DNA of 64,000 nucleotides from Bacteroidetes bacterium SW_9_63_38 (GCA_003022435.1 PXUA01000009.1:1-64000), one strand, 5' to 3'; counted from the first letter of the stretch, positions 15,134-24,230 are shown. Notes: a model not told the origin generated them from the sequence alone. Numbers and translations are program-made.

Positions 15134-16285
15134 CTATCGATAACGCGCCCGAAGGATTGCCAAGTCGTCCCGGGCCGCCGCCCAGTCCAAGGCCTCGCGG
15201 CAGGCCGCTCCGTCCTTCGGCGTCTCCAACACCCGGGTGTGCTCCACGTACCCGGCCAGGACGGTGTCGACGGCGTCTTCCGACACCGGCTGCCCGCCCG
15301 TCGCCTGGGCCCGTCCGTTCTCCAGTAGCAGGACGTTGAGGGGCAGGTCGCGCTGACGTGCCTCCAGCAGCCCGAGGTGGCCCGCCGACACGAAGCCAAA
15401 GTCGCCGGTCACCGCCCAGGCGGGCTGCTCCCCGACCGCGAGTGCCCCGAGGGCCAGGGGCAGACTCCCGCCCATGTAGGTGCAGAGATCAATCACGGAC
15501 ACGGGCGGAAAGGCAAACATCGTGCTCACGCTCGTGTCCCCCGTCGCGACGATCCGCGGACGCTCGGCCAGTGCCGCCATCAGCGGCCGGTAGCGCTCGG
15601 CCATCGACCGGTATGCATCGGGAAGGTCGTCGGGGACGGTCGGCAGGGGCGGACGCTCTACAGCATCCGGATTCCGTCCCTCCGCCCGCGCCTCGAACAC
15701 CGCGTGCTGGTACTCCGCCAGGGGCGGGCAACAGACCTGCCGGGCCACATCGCGCTCGTACGTGCCCGTCGGCGGGGCCAGGCCCAGGGCCCGAGCGGGC
15801 GCGTCCGCCTCTACCCCGTCCGCCGGAAGAACGACGAGGTGCGGAAGTCCCTGCTCCTCGGAGTGCTCGAGCGCATGCAGAAGCACGGATCGCTCCTCCG
15901 GCGCGTCGGGCCGGTGCGTGGGGACCCCCAGCTCCCGGGCCGCCCCCTCAATCTCCAGAATGCTGTCGGAGTGCGTGCCCGTCGGATCGTGAAAGACCAC
16001 GTACAGGAGGCCCGCCGTCGTGCCCGCCGCCAGACTGTCGGCAACGGCGTTGGCCGCCTTCAGAAACCCGTGCGCCTTCATGAGCACCGCCGCCCGGTGG
16101 CCGAGCAGCGCCGCGCCATGCGCCATGCCCACGGCCCCCTCTTCGTGAAACGAAAACGGCGGGGCCGTCTCCCGCTCCACCTGCCAGGCCGTATAGGTCT
16201 GCGTAGCCCCGTGGCCCGGCACGGCCGTCATCAGCTCCACGTGACTCCGGGAAAGCGTATCGGCAATTGCCTCGGCACCCGTCAT
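15134..16285 (-). CDS. Thiamine-diphosphate-dependent enzyme, IorA/sulfopyruvate-decarboxylase-like
   Basis: The protein has 383 residues from MTGAEAIADTLSRSHVEL. The N-terminal half resembles a pyrimidine-binding domain, with the catalytic Glu probably in FSFHEEGAVGMAHGAALLG. FHDPTGTHSDSILEIEG recalls the DDPGxHSSQNE motif of indolepyruvate ferredoxin oxidoreductase alpha chains. The C-terminal half is the pyrophosphate domain, with GDFGFVSAGHLGLLEA and VLLLENGRAQATGG replacing the usual GDG...N motif. There is no ferredoxin domain, so it is shorter than IorA. It probably decarboxylates or transfers a 2-oxoacid-derived group in the cytosol. The substrate is unknown and no partner subunit is adjacent. 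Confidence 0.7.
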   Translation of the reverse strand: MTGAEAIADTLSRSHVELMTAVPGHGATQTYTAWQVERETAPPFSFHEEGAVGMAHGAALLGHRAAVLMKAHGFLKAANAVADSLAAGTTAGLLYVVFHDPTGTHSDSILEIEGAARELGVPTHRPDAPEERSVLLHALEHSEEQGLPHLVVLPADGVEADAPARALGLAPPTGTYERDVARQVCCPPLAEYQHAVFEARAEGRNPDAVERPPLPTVPDDLPDAYRSMAERYRPLMAALAERPRIVATGDTSVSTMFAFPPVSVIDLCTYMGGSLPLALGALAVGEQPAWAVTGDFGFVSAGHLGLLEARQRDLPLNVLLLENGRAQATGGQPVSEDAVDTVLAGYVEHTRVLETPKDGAACREALDWAAARDDLAILRARYR

Positions 16286-16447
16286 AACTGCCCAGAACGT
16301 CGTAGCGAAAAAAGATACAGACCTCGTCTCCCCCAGCGGTCTCATCTTGCTCGAAATGGGCGTTGCAGGCACAGCGTCACGCTCAACATACCGCCCTAAC
16401 TCCCATCCTCAAACGTTCCAATCTTCAATCTTCCCACCTTCAATCCG

Positions 16448-17032
16448 TCACTCATCCAAAATGTAGATGTCGGCGTGATTCCGCCCGAGCTGCGCGTAAT
16501 CCAGCCCGTACCCGATGACAAACAGGTCCGGAATCCGAAACCCCACGTAGTCGAGCTGCAGGTCCGGCTCGGTGGCCGTCGGCTTGTGCAGGAGCGTCGC
16601 CACCCGCAGAGAAGACGGGTTGTAGGCCTGAAACCGCTCCTTCATGAAGTCCATCGTGAGCCCCGTATCCACAATGTCCTCGACAATGATGATGTCGCGG
16701 TCCGCCAGCGGTGCATCCACGCTTTTGAGCTCCTGCACGTCGCCGCTCGACACCTTCTCGGCCCCGTACGAGGAGAGCTTGATGAAGTCGATCTCGCACT
16801 CCGTGTGGATGGCCCGCATCAGGTCCGCCGTAAACATAAACGCCCCGTTCAGCACGCTCACCAGAATCGGCGTGGTGTCGGGGTAGTCCTCGCTAATCTG
16901 TTGGCCCATCTCGCCCACCCGGGTCTGAATGGTCTCGGCGTCGAGGTACCGCCGAAACTGATCGCCGCGATAGGACGCGGTGGCGTCTCCGAGATCCACG
17001 GAGGTGTCGAGCAGATTACGCGTGGCAGACAT
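16448..17032 (-). CDS. hpt: Hypoxanthine phosphoribosyltransferase
   Basis: The 194-residue protein starts MSATRNLLDTSVDLGD. It transfers phosphoribose from PRPP to hypoxanthine or guanine in purine salvage. PILVSVLNGAFMFTADLMR is the flexible-loop region. IKLSSYGAEKVSSGDVQ and DIIIVEDIVDTGLTMDFM form the PRPP-binding signature with its ED pair and TG. LDYVGFRIPDLFVIGYGLDY is the C-terminal purine-binding motif. It lies 58 bp after the tilS stop in the same direction. tilS-hpt pairing is common across bacteria, and the usual third gene ftsH is absent here. A G-rich tract follows the stop. Confidence 0.96.
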   Translation of the reverse strand: MSATRNLLDTSVDLGDATASYRGDQFRRYLDAETIQTRVGEMGQQISEDYPDTTPILVSVLNGAFMFTADLMRAIHTECEIDFIKLSSYGAEKVSSGDVQELKSVDAPLADRDIIIVEDIVDTGLTMDFMKERFQAYNPSSLRVATLLHKPTATEPDLQLDYVGFRIPDLFVIGYGLDYAQLGRNHADIYILDE

Positions 17033-17090
17033 AGGCAAACGAGCCGACCGGTCGAAAGGAATCGAGTGCAAGAAAAAAGCTACGCGGAAC

Positions 17091-18515
17091 CTACGCTGAA
17101 TTGCAATCACCTGGGTCGTTTTCACGGGGGACCCAACGGAGACGCGCCACTTGCTGGGTCGAGGAACGCACCCGAACCCGGTGGTCAAGGCGGTGCGCAA
17201 TCACCCAGGCCGGGTGCTCGTCCGTGTAGAGTACGTAAACCCCGGCCCGGCGGTGCGGCGGCACGTGGGCGTCAGTCAGCAGATCGGCCACCGTCTTCGT
17301 ACCCGTCATGCCCAACGGCTGAAACCAGTCTCCCTCCTGCCACGTCCCCACGGCCAGCGGGTCAATCAGGCGGCCGGCGTCCACGTACTCAGTGTAAGGA
17401 TCATCGGTGACAATAGAATCCGGACGCTCGTCCAGCGGGTCGATGCGGAGCGTGCCCCGATCGAGCGGCACCTCCTCTCCCCACGGCACCGGCACGGGCG
17501 GCCACAGCGGGTCCGGTACGGCATCCGTCGGCACCACCCGAAGCGTCTCGCGCTCCCGCCAGACGGCCCCACTGCCGAAATCCACCCGTTTCCCCACCTG
17601 AGCGTCGATCAGCGCCCCCACCTCAGCGGCCACCGCCGCCGTGTGCGGCGCCTCGGGCAACGCCTCGTCCAGGGCCGCCAGAATGAGCCGCCGACGCCAC
17701 ACCGACGGCTCGTCGCGAAGCGCCGCCAGCGACAAGGCCCCGCCCGCGCCACAGTCCTCATACGACCGTGCCCATTTTTCGTCGAGCGACGGCGTGAGGG
17801 TGTGGTCCACGTACTCGCGCATGAGTCCGGCCGCACGGGCAATGTTCCTCGTTGCATTGCTGAACTTTTCTTGCAATAACGGAATCACCTCGGTGCGAAG
17901 CGTCGCGCGGTCGTAGGTCGGATCTCGGTTCGAGGGATCCTCCCGCCACGGAAGCCCCTCGTCTTCCGCAAACGCCTCAATCTCAGCCCGAGGAACAGCC
18001 AGCAGAGGCCGAATGAGTTGTACGTCCGGTGCGGCGTCCAGCCAGCGCGACGGCGGCATGCCCGCCAATCCCTCCGGCCCACTGCCGCGCAGCAGGTTCA
18101 GCAACAGCGTCTCGGCCTGATCGTCGCGGTGATGCCCCACCGCCACGGCAGCGGCCTCCCGGTCGCGGGCGTGCTCGGCCATCGCGGCGTAGCGGAGCGT
18201 TCGGGCTGCCTCCTGCACCGATTCCCCCGTACGGTTCGCCCGTCCCGCGGCGTCGCACTCCACCGCCGTGAACGGCACCGGCGGCCCTTGAGCCGCACAC
18301 CAGTCCCGCACGAGCGCCTCGTCGGCCTCCGCCCCCTCCCGCAGCCCATAGTTCACATGTAGGACGTGCACCTCGTACCCGAGCCGTCGGAGCAGGGTCG
18401 CCGTCACCATCGAGTCCACGCCCCCGCTCACCCCCACGACCACGCGTTCCCCCTCTGTCAACAGATCGTGCCGGTCAATGAACGCTGTCACTGCGTCCAC
18501 TAGATCGTGCCCCAT
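17091..18515 (-). CDS. tilS: tRNA(Ile)-lysidine synthetase
   Basis: The 474-residue protein carries the PP-loop VVVGVSGGVDSMVTATLLR near residue 25. It converts C34 of tRNA-Ile(CAU) to lysidine using ATP and lysine, allowing AUA decoding. VGHHRDDQAETLLLNLLRGS is the second family motif. The C-terminal third contains the tRNA-binding TilS_C domain, with LGMTGTKTVADLLTDAHVPP and HPAWVIAHRLDHRVRV. Length and domain order match full-size TilS. The upstream gap of 791 bp is filled by a repetitive element whose left end begins only 16 bp before the start codon, so the promoter probably lies in or next to that repeat. Confidence 0.96.
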   Translation of the reverse strand: MGHDLVDAVTAFIDRHDLLTEGERVVVGVSGGVDSMVTATLLRRLGYEVHVLHVNYGLREGAEADEALVRDWCAAQGPPVPFTAVECDAAGRANRTGESVQEAARTLRYAAMAEHARDREAAAVAVGHHRDDQAETLLLNLLRGSGPEGLAGMPPSRWLDAAPDVQLIRPLLAVPRAEIEAFAEDEGLPWREDPSNRDPTYDRATLRTEVIPLLQEKFSNATRNIARAAGLMREYVDHTLTPSLDEKWARSYEDCGAGGALSLAALRDEPSVWRRRLILAALDEALPEAPHTAAVAAEVGALIDAQVGKRVDFGSGAVWRERETLRVVPTDAVPDPLWPPVPVPWGEEVPLDRGTLRIDPLDERPDSIVTDDPYTEYVDAGRLIDPLAVGTWQEGDWFQPLGMTGTKTVADLLTDAHVPPHRRAGVYVLYTDEHPAWVIAHRLDHRVRVRSSTQQVARLRWVPRENDPGDCNSA

Positions 18516-18530
18516 GGCCCTACCGATCCG

Positions 18531-19204
18531 TGAGAAAGTACGTAAACGATCTTCTTCGGCCTAGTGGAAATCAGCCGGACCTGTCCGGCACCGGACTCGT
18601 CCGGCAAGATGCTGGGGATCTGAGATCCCCTGAATCCTAGACTGCCACAATCCCAGATTGCTGGAGATCCTAAATGCTGGGAATCCTTGTAACTTTGCGA
18701 GATTAATTACCAGACGTACCTCCTTACGCGGCCTGCCTCAAAGAAACGGGAGAAAGCCCGATCGGCCTCGAAGAAACGGCCGCCTGCACGCTCCCTGAAG
18801 CGAAACGACCGAAATTTCTCATGTTTGATCCCGGCAGCTGTCGGGAGAGTTTGAGGACGGAGATCTCAGATTTCCAGGATCTAGATCCCCGTCAGTGGAG
18901 CGGCGGAGGGAATCTCAGATTCCCAGCGTCAGGCCGTTTCTTCACAGGGGCCCCTTGTGGGTCATCACGTGGGGCCTTGATCTTTTTGGTTCATCCGCGA
19001 CGGCTGTCGGGATGAACACCCGGTTTTCGAAAGTAGCGGAGCACCATGAATGAGCAGTCGCTTTCAAAAAACGGCGGCGTCCCGTGGATAACCTCGCAAA
19101 CCTGCATAGATTTCCGGAACCGTGCTCAGTTATGAGCGAAACCGAACGTGCCAATCTCAGATTGACTCAATCTAGATTGCTGGAAACGTATCCACGGATC
19201 GGTA
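18531..19204. repeat. Long ITR-bounded repeat element with covarying hairpins, copy 1
   Basis: The element is bounded by TACCGATCCGTG (18531-18542) and its exact complement CACGGATCGGTA (19193-19204), with TA at both ends. Inside, GAAGAAACGGCC (18770-18781) pairs with GGCCGTTTCTTC (18932-18943), and GTTCATCC (18989-18996) pairs with GGATGAAC (19010-19017). A 29-bp stretch (18938-18966) is identical to 32306-32334, and a 24-bp stretch (18592-18615) is the exact complement of 32505-32528. It also holds several ATCTGAGAT/CCAG palindromic words. It has no convincing open frame. Confidence 0.72.
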
Positions 19205-19225
19205 TACCCACAACTGATTGCACAT

Positions 19226-19306
19226 CCACGCTCCCAATCTCCCATGCTCCCACGCTCCTCCCCACAACCCACTAACTCCTGACTCCTCAACCCACAACCC
19301 ACCAAC
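19226..19306. repeat. Pyrimidine-rich tandem words after mutL
   Basis: Repeated words CCCACAACCCAC, TCCCATGCTCCCACG and CTCACAACTCC lie directly past the mutL stop. On the mutL-sense strand this is a G/T-rich tract with many GGG runs, similar to tracts after hemE, hpt and the DUF2007 gene. Confidence 0.6.
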
Positions 19307-21274
19307 TCACAACTCCTCCCCCCGCCCAAACCGCTCCGCAATCTCCTCCAACGACCACTTGGCGATCGTCGGCGTCCCCGTCGGATCCGCATACGGCATC
19401 TCACACGCGAACAGATCCGCCAGGAGCGATCGCCGCTCAGCCTCGGACAGGGACTGTCCCCGCCGCACGGCACTCTGCTGCGCCATCGTCCGCGCCAGCC
19501 GATCCCGACGCTCATCGTCCACCGTGTCCTGGAACGACGTGTACTGCTCCAGAATCTCGTCCAGAATCGCCCCTTCATCACCGTCCGGCACGTCGGTCGG
19601 CACGCCCCGCACCGCGACGGTACGCCCGCTCATCCGCTCAATCTCAAACCCCAGCGCCCGCAGGTCCGGCAGCAGCTCCTCCAGCAGGTCCACATCCGCG
19701 GGCGACAGATCCACCGTGTGCGGAAACAACAGCTGCTGCGAACGGCCCTGCTCCTGCCGCAGACGCTCCTGATTCTCTTCGTAGAGCACCCGTACGTGCG
19801 CGGCCCGCTGATCCACGAGCATCATGCCGGTGTCCGTGGGCGTGACGATGTACGTGTCGTGGAGGCCCCACACCGGGCGGCGATCCGCGTCGGCGTCGGA
19901 TTGGGATTCGTCTCGGTCCGGGGCCGACTCGGACCGATCCTCGTCCTCCTCCGGCGGGCGATACAGCTCGTCGGACTGCGTCCCCGGGGCCACCGCCGAT
20001 CCCGACGAGCGGTGCCCTCCGGAGCGCGCGGACGACGGCGAGGAGTCCCCCGTAGAGGACATCGGCGTCGGAGATGAGGAAGAGCCAGTATCGGAACGCT
20101 CCTCCCCGTCCGACGACCGACGGGGCTGAAACGAGGTGGGCTCCGGACGCGCCCAGGATCCCGAGGACGACGCTTCGTCGTCCGACGAGTCGGAGGCCTC
20201 TCCCGGCGCCTCATCGTCCTCCGGGTCCACTTGCGGCGTCGCGTGGACGCGCCCCAGCGCCCCGCGCACCGCGCTCCGCAGAAAGCCGTAAATGCCGCTC
20301 TGATCGTCGAACTTGACCTCCGACTTCTGCGGGTGCACGTTCACGTCCACCCGCCGCGGGTCCATGTCCAGAAACAGCGCAAAGAACGGGAATGCCCCGT
20401 CCGGCAGCATGTCCCCGTACGCCTTCTTCACCGCGTGGCTGAGGTAGCGGTCCTTGACGTACCGCTCGTTCACAAAGAGAAACTGCTCGCCCCGCGACGT
20501 GCGGTGGAACGAGGGCGCGCCCACAAAGCCGCGGACGGTGAGGTCGCTCGAGGCATCTTCCACCGCCGCCAACTCGTCGGCCCGGTCGTCGCCGAAGAGG
20601 CCCAGAATGCGTTCACGGAGCGTCTCGTGGGGGTCGTCCGACCGCGCCGCTGAGAGGTCGTAGTGCTCGTGGCCATCGTGCTCGACGCGGAACGCGATGC
20701 GGGGATTGGCCAGCGACAGAAACTGCGCCGTCGTGGTGAGGTGCTTCAGCTCCGTCGCGGGCGTTTTCAGAAAGTTGCGCCGCGCCGGCACGTTGAAGAA
20801 GAGATTGCGCACTGCCACCGACGTCCCCGGCTGCACGGCACAGGGGCGCTGTTCCACGACCTCGCTCCCCTTCACCCGCACCAGCGTCCCCGCCTCGTCC
20901 TCCACCCGCTTCGTCTTCAGTTCCACCTGCGACACCGCCGCGATCGACGCCAGTGCCTCCCCCCGAAAACCCAGCGTCCGGATCCGCTCCAGATCGTCCA
21001 CCGACTGGATCTTGCTCGTGGCGTGCCGCTCGAAGCATCGCTCGGCATCCTCCGGGCTCATCCCGCAGCCGTCGTCGATGACCTGTACGAGCGTACTCCC
21101 CGCGTCCTTCAGAAGGACCTCGATGGACGACGCCCCAGCGTCCACGGCGTTCTCGATCAGTTCCTTCGCCACCGAGGCGGGCCGCTGGACGACCTCCCCC
21201 GCAGCAATCTGGTTGGCGAGCCGGTCCGGCATCACATGGATGATGCCGTCGGCCTGCGAAGTGTCGTCGGCCAC
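19307..21274 (-). CDS. mutL: DNA mismatch repair protein MutL
   Basis: The 655-residue protein has the GHKL ATPase N-terminus: VAKELIENAVDAGASSIEV (Mg and ATP Asn), DDGCGM, and RIRTLGFRGEALASIAAVS. NLFFNVPARRNFLK is a further MutL motif. An acidic, Ser-rich, disordered linker spans about residues 345-455, longer than usual and typical of halophile proteins. The C-terminal dimerisation domain begins WGLHDTYIVT and contains MMLVDQRAAHVRVLYEE where endonuclease MutLs have DQHAxxE. The nuclease motif is therefore missing, which I recall is normal in Bacteroidota. It matches MutS-bound heteroduplex to downstream repair. No mutS is in the window. Confidence 0.96.
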   Translation of the reverse strand: MADDTSQADGIIHVMPDRLANQIAAGEVVQRPASVAKELIENAVDAGASSIEVLLKDAGSTLVQVIDDGCGMSPEDAERCFERHATSKIQSVDDLERIRTLGFRGEALASIAAVSQVELKTKRVEDEAGTLVRVKGSEVVEQRPCAVQPGTSVAVRNLFFNVPARRNFLKTPATELKHLTTTAQFLSLANPRIAFRVEHDGHEHYDLSAARSDDPHETLRERILGLFGDDRADELAAVEDASSDLTVRGFVGAPSFHRTSRGEQFLFVNERYVKDRYLSHAVKKAYGDMLPDGAFPFFALFLDMDPRRVDVNVHPQKSEVKFDDQSGIYGFLRSAVRGALGRVHATPQVDPEDDEAPGEASDSSDDEASSSGSWARPEPTSFQPRRSSDGEERSDTGSSSSPTPMSSTGDSSPSSARSGGHRSSGSAVAPGTQSDELYRPPEEDEDRSESAPDRDESQSDADADRRPVWGLHDTYIVTPTDTGMMLVDQRAAHVRVLYEENQERLRQEQGRSQQLLFPHTVDLSPADVDLLEELLPDLRALGFEIERMSGRTVAVRGVPTDVPDGDEGAILDEILEQYTSFQDTVDDERRDRLARTMAQQSAVRRGQSLSEAERRSLLADLFACEMPYADPTGTPTIAKWSLEEIAERFGRGEEL

Positions 21275-21359
21275 AGGATAGACGGTGTGGGTCGAGTGCG
21301 TGAACGGTTTCGAAGCAGGCAGCGGACAGCCCCCCTCGCCCGATGCCCCGACAAACGCG

Positions 21360-21560
21360 TCAGAGAGAGAGGTACAGGTAGAGCGTCAGCACCAGAAGCC
21401 CCACCGTCACGACGATCGAGGTCGAGCTCCGACGCTCTCGCCCGCGCCCTCGCGCTCGCATGCGGCGTTTGAGCCTCTTGTTCTCATCGGCGTCCGGATC
21501 GTAGTACCGAGGCGTATAGTCGAACCCGCGCGGCCCTCGGCCCGAAGAAAACAAGCCCAT
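21360..21560 (-). CDS. Small single-pass membrane protein
   Basis: The gene encodes 66 residues. The N-terminus reads MGLFSSGRGPRGFDYTPRYY followed by DPDADENKRLKRRMRARGRG, and the C-terminus is one hydrophobic helix (STSIVVTVGLLVLTLYLYLS). A short protein with RGFDYxPRYYDP, a basic stretch and sometimes a tail helix is widespread in Bacteroidota, often near mutL, and is sometimes misnamed riboflavin synthase beta subunit. This makes a real gene likely despite its size. The basic segment next to the helix predicts a cytoplasmic N-terminus and a C-tail anchor. It lies between cdsA and mutL, on the same strand. The function is unknown. Confidence 0.7.
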   Translation of the reverse strand: MGLFSSGRGPRGFDYTPRYYDPDADENKRLKRRMRARGRGRERRSSTSIVVTVGLLVLTLYLYLSL

Positions 21561-21634
21561 AATGATGGCTGGCTGTGCGGTAACGCTACGTGGGCGGGTT
21601 GAACCTTAGTACAAACGGGCACGTTCCTCCGGAA

Positions 21635-22453
21635 TCAGATCACGCCCATGACGGCCCGGAGGTACAAATAGGTCAGCGGCGCCGCGACCAGCATGGCGTC
21701 GAACCGATCCAGAATGCCCCCGTGCCCCGGCAGAATGCTGCTGGAGTCGTCCGCGCCCGTCGAGCGCTTGAGCTGGCTTTCCATGAGGTCGCCCACCTGA
21801 CTCACCCCGCCCCCAATCAGCGCCAGCGCCGCCACGTGCGGCCACGTCAGGAATCCGAGCACTGTCAGTTTGAAGCCGATCGCCACAAGCACCGCCGCCG
21901 ACAGTCCCCCCAGCGTGCCTTCCCAGGTCTTATTCGGCGAAATGGAAGGCGCCAGGGCTCGCTGCCCCACCCACTTTCCCACGTAGTAGGCAAAAATGTC
22001 GGTCGCCCACACTAGCAGAAAGGTGAGCACCACCAGCCAGAACGCCAGGGAGGGATCAACGACCTCGGACCGAGCGGCCCGAATCAGCACCAAGCTGCCC
22101 AGTAGGCCCGACGGATAGACGGCCCCGACCAGCGTCGTCGAAAAGCTGGCCAAAAACTGATCTTGCGGCAGCAGAAACGGCGCCAGCACCACGAACACAA
22201 TCAGCCAGGCGACGGCGACGGGCCAGAGCGACGGCCAGGCCAGCGTCGCCACCAGGAGCACGCCCAGAATGCCCCCGCCCGTCAGGTTGGGGAGCGCCCC
22301 GGTCGTGCGCGCCATGCGGTAGAGCTCTACCTGCCCCACCAATCCAATCGCCGCAATCAACGCCACAAACGTCCAGCCCCCGACGTAGGCGATGCCGACC
22401 ACCGCGGGGGCCGCAACCAGGGCCGTGAGAATGCGTCGCAGATTATTGCTCAC
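21635..22453 (-). CDS. cdsA: Phosphatidate cytidylyltransferase
   Basis: I chose the GTG at 22453 (V/M-SNNLRRILTALVAAPAVVG), giving 272 residues, the usual size. The longer frame upstream is Cys/His-rich low-complexity text. It makes CDP-diacylglycerol from CTP and phosphatidate in the inner membrane, the branch point for all phospholipids. About eight helices are visible. The C-terminal signature reads SPNKTWEGTLGGLSAA, then SQVGDLMESQLKRSTGADDS and LPGHGGILDRFDAM, with the conserved Asp residues that bind Mg and CTP. Genes on both sides are on the same strand with gaps of 74 and 247 bp. Confidence 0.94.
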   Translation of the reverse strand: MSNNLRRILTALVAAPAVVGIAYVGGWTFVALIAAIGLVGQVELYRMARTTGALPNLTGGGILGVLLVATLAWPSLWPVAVAWLIVFVVLAPFLLPQDQFLASFSTTLVGAVYPSGLLGSLVLIRAARSEVVDPSLAFWLVVLTFLLVWATDIFAYYVGKWVGQRALAPSISPNKTWEGTLGGLSAAVLVAIGFKLTVLGFLTWPHVAALALIGGGVSQVGDLMESQLKRSTGADDSSSILPGHGGILDRFDAMLVAAPLTYLYLRAVMGVI

Positions 22454-22621
22454 AACTCGATCGTTCGAATCCGTGCAGTAGTGCGTACCTCCTCCCCTCG
22501 CGTGTCTCGTTCCGTGAGTGGAGGCATACTCTTGGGCCAGTCGTCGACTGCCGAATCCGCTTGCAAAATTCAGGATTGGGAAAAAGTATACGACTCCGAG
22601 CACGTGGACCCAGACGCACGA

Positions 22622-22668
22622 GTGCGTCGCCCACATACCCACACACTCCCACACTCACATACCCGAAC
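22622..22668. repeat. CACATACCC-type simple repeat between cdsA and the DUF2007 gene
   Basis: The text CCACATACCCACACACTCCC is followed by ACACTCACATACCC, a simple repeat downstream of the DUF2007-like gene. On that gene's sense strand it reads GTGGGTATGTGGG-like. The rest of the 247-bp gap shows nothing I can name. Confidence 0.55.
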
Positions 22669-22700
22669 AAAGCTTCCGGAGTTGGTATAGAGCACTCTCG

Positions 22701-23069
22701 TCAGTCATCCTCCTCTCCCTCATCGTCGTCCGGCGCCCCGAAGTCCATCTGCCCCTGTCCAGAATCCAGGCGCGTGTCATCTTCGGGGGAATGGGCCGAA
22801 GGCGCCTCCGGATCCGATCCCAGGGCCGCCTTCTCCAGCTCATCGTCGTCGAGCCGCTGTTCGAGAAGCGACACCGCCTCGTCGGCCTCATCGGGCGGCA
22901 CCATCACGTGCACCGACGCCAGATCGCCCACCGTCAGGTTGAAGGCGTGATCCCGCTGCGTAAGCACGACGGCCGGAATGCCGCTGTCGTCCAGGCGGTC
23001 CCGGACGATGTCGGCCTCGTAGTCGGTGCCGGTGCGAAAAATGCTGACCCAATCCTCATACTGACTCAT
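22701..23069 (-). CDS. DUF2007-like small acidic protein
   Basis: The protein has 122 residues from MSQYEDWVSIFRTGTDYEAD. The first 75 residues match the DUF2007 pattern: an N-terminal strand, IVRDRLDDSGIPAVVLTQRD (a helix, then the strand of the small alpha/beta fold), and a final strand VHVMVPPDEADEAVSLLEQR. The family is annotated as putative signal-transducing and its function is unsettled. The last 45 residues are a disordered acidic tail rich in Asp, Glu, Ser and Gly. An in-frame GTG two codons earlier is an alternative start. It is followed 39 bp upstream by the CPBP protease gene on the same strand. Confidence 0.72.
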   Translation of the reverse strand: MSQYEDWVSIFRTGTDYEADIVRDRLDDSGIPAVVLTQRDHAFNLTVGDLASVHVMVPPDEADEAVSLLEQRLDDDELEKAALGSDPEAPSAHSPEDDTRLDSGQGQMDFGAPDDDEGEEDD

Positions 23070-23108
23070 GGGCACGGAAGGGGCTGTTCAAAGCATACGG
23101 AACGGCGG

Positions 23109-24083
23109 CTACTCCTCACGCCTCCCTCGCATCTGTTCGGCAAGGGGATGCAAAACATAGAGGACACTGCCGACAATCACGAGCCCGCCCACCACGGCGT
23201 ACCAGGGCATGGGCGCCTGCTCCAAAGCCCTCATGTCGTACCCCGGCTCGGACCGGACGTGCCGCGCCACGAGAACCGCGAGGCCGTTGTGCACAATGTG
23301 AACCACAATCGCCGGCAGAATGCTTCCCATCCGCCAGGTCAGGTACGCGAGATACGTGCCCAGCACGACGAGGGGCAACAGCTGCGTCGGACGCAGATGA
23401 TAGGCCCCGAAGAGAATTCCGGACAGCAGGATGCCAGCCCCCGGCCCGCCCCACCGCTCAAACTGACGCTGCGCGTATCCGCGAAAGAGAAGTTCCTCAC
23501 AGAGGCCGGGCACGACCGCCAGCGTGACGAGGTTGAAGGACACCCCCATGCCGCTTTCCAGTACCGACCGAATCATCTCCAGCTGCGTCTGCTCAAAAGC
23601 CTGGATCGTCTCGGGCATCGGTAGGGCCTGATTGACCTGCACCAGCCACTGAACGACCGGCTGCAGCCCAAGAACCCCGAACACCCCGAGTCCAACCAAC
23701 AGAGGAGGGGCCCCGCGCATGCGGAGGTAGGCCCCGGTTCGCCACGTGTGCAGCCACGCATACCCGAACGCCGGCAGCGCAAGCCCGAAGACCTGCCCGA
23801 CGCTATTGCTCAGGATCAGCTCTCGGGTATACGAGGTCAGAAGGCCCTCCGCCCCCAGTTTCTGAATCGCCGACATCTCCTCCCCCGCAAGGCCGAGCTG
23901 TACCATGAGGAGCGTGGGGGTGACGACCACCTGAAACAGCAGAAACGCCGCCGCCAGAGCAACAATGCCCATCCACAGGTGAAACGACGTAGGCCGGATA
24001 GAACGCCGTTCGAGCAGCCCATCCAACGGAATAACGGACCGACTCCACCCATCATCAAGGTGGCGCCCAGTATCATCGTCCAT
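23109..24083 (-). CDS. CPBP family intramembrane glutamic endopeptidase
   Basis: The 324-residue protein starts with a hydrophilic stretch (MDDDTGRHLDDGWSRSVIPL) and then about eight membrane helices. The protease core is at about residues 215-300. LCEELLFRGYAQRQFERWG contains the EExxxR motif with the catalytic Glu pair, ILFGAYHLRPTQ the FxxxH motif, and VVHIVHNGLAVLVARH the final H-x-x-x-N-like motif. CPBP/Rce1-type enzymes cleave peptides within the membrane, and bacterial members serve in protein maturation or bacteriocin immunity. No partner is evident. The nearest gene on the other side is the tRNA-Arg, 147 bp away on the opposite strand. Confidence 0.88.
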   Translation of the reverse strand: MDDDTGRHLDDGWSRSVIPLDGLLERRSIRPTSFHLWMGIVALAAAFLLFQVVVTPTLLMVQLGLAGEEMSAIQKLGAEGLLTSYTRELILSNSVGQVFGLALPAFGYAWLHTWRTGAYLRMRGAPPLLVGLGVFGVLGLQPVVQWLVQVNQALPMPETIQAFEQTQLEMIRSVLESGMGVSFNLVTLAVVPGLCEELLFRGYAQRQFERWGGPGAGILLSGILFGAYHLRPTQLLPLVVLGTYLAYLTWRMGSILPAIVVHIVHNGLAVLVARHVRSEPGYDMRALEQAPMPWYAVVGGLVIVGSVLYVLHPLAEQMRGRREE

Positions 24084-24230
24084 AGACCATAGTCACGTCG
24101 TCAAAGAGAGGCACCCGTTGAAAGTCTACGTCCCCCTGCGGTTTGCCCCTTTGCCGATTCTTTGCAGGAACAATTCCGCGCAGCCTGCGAACACATGATG
24201 GCTTGCATGAAGAAACATTTGCATGCTCTT

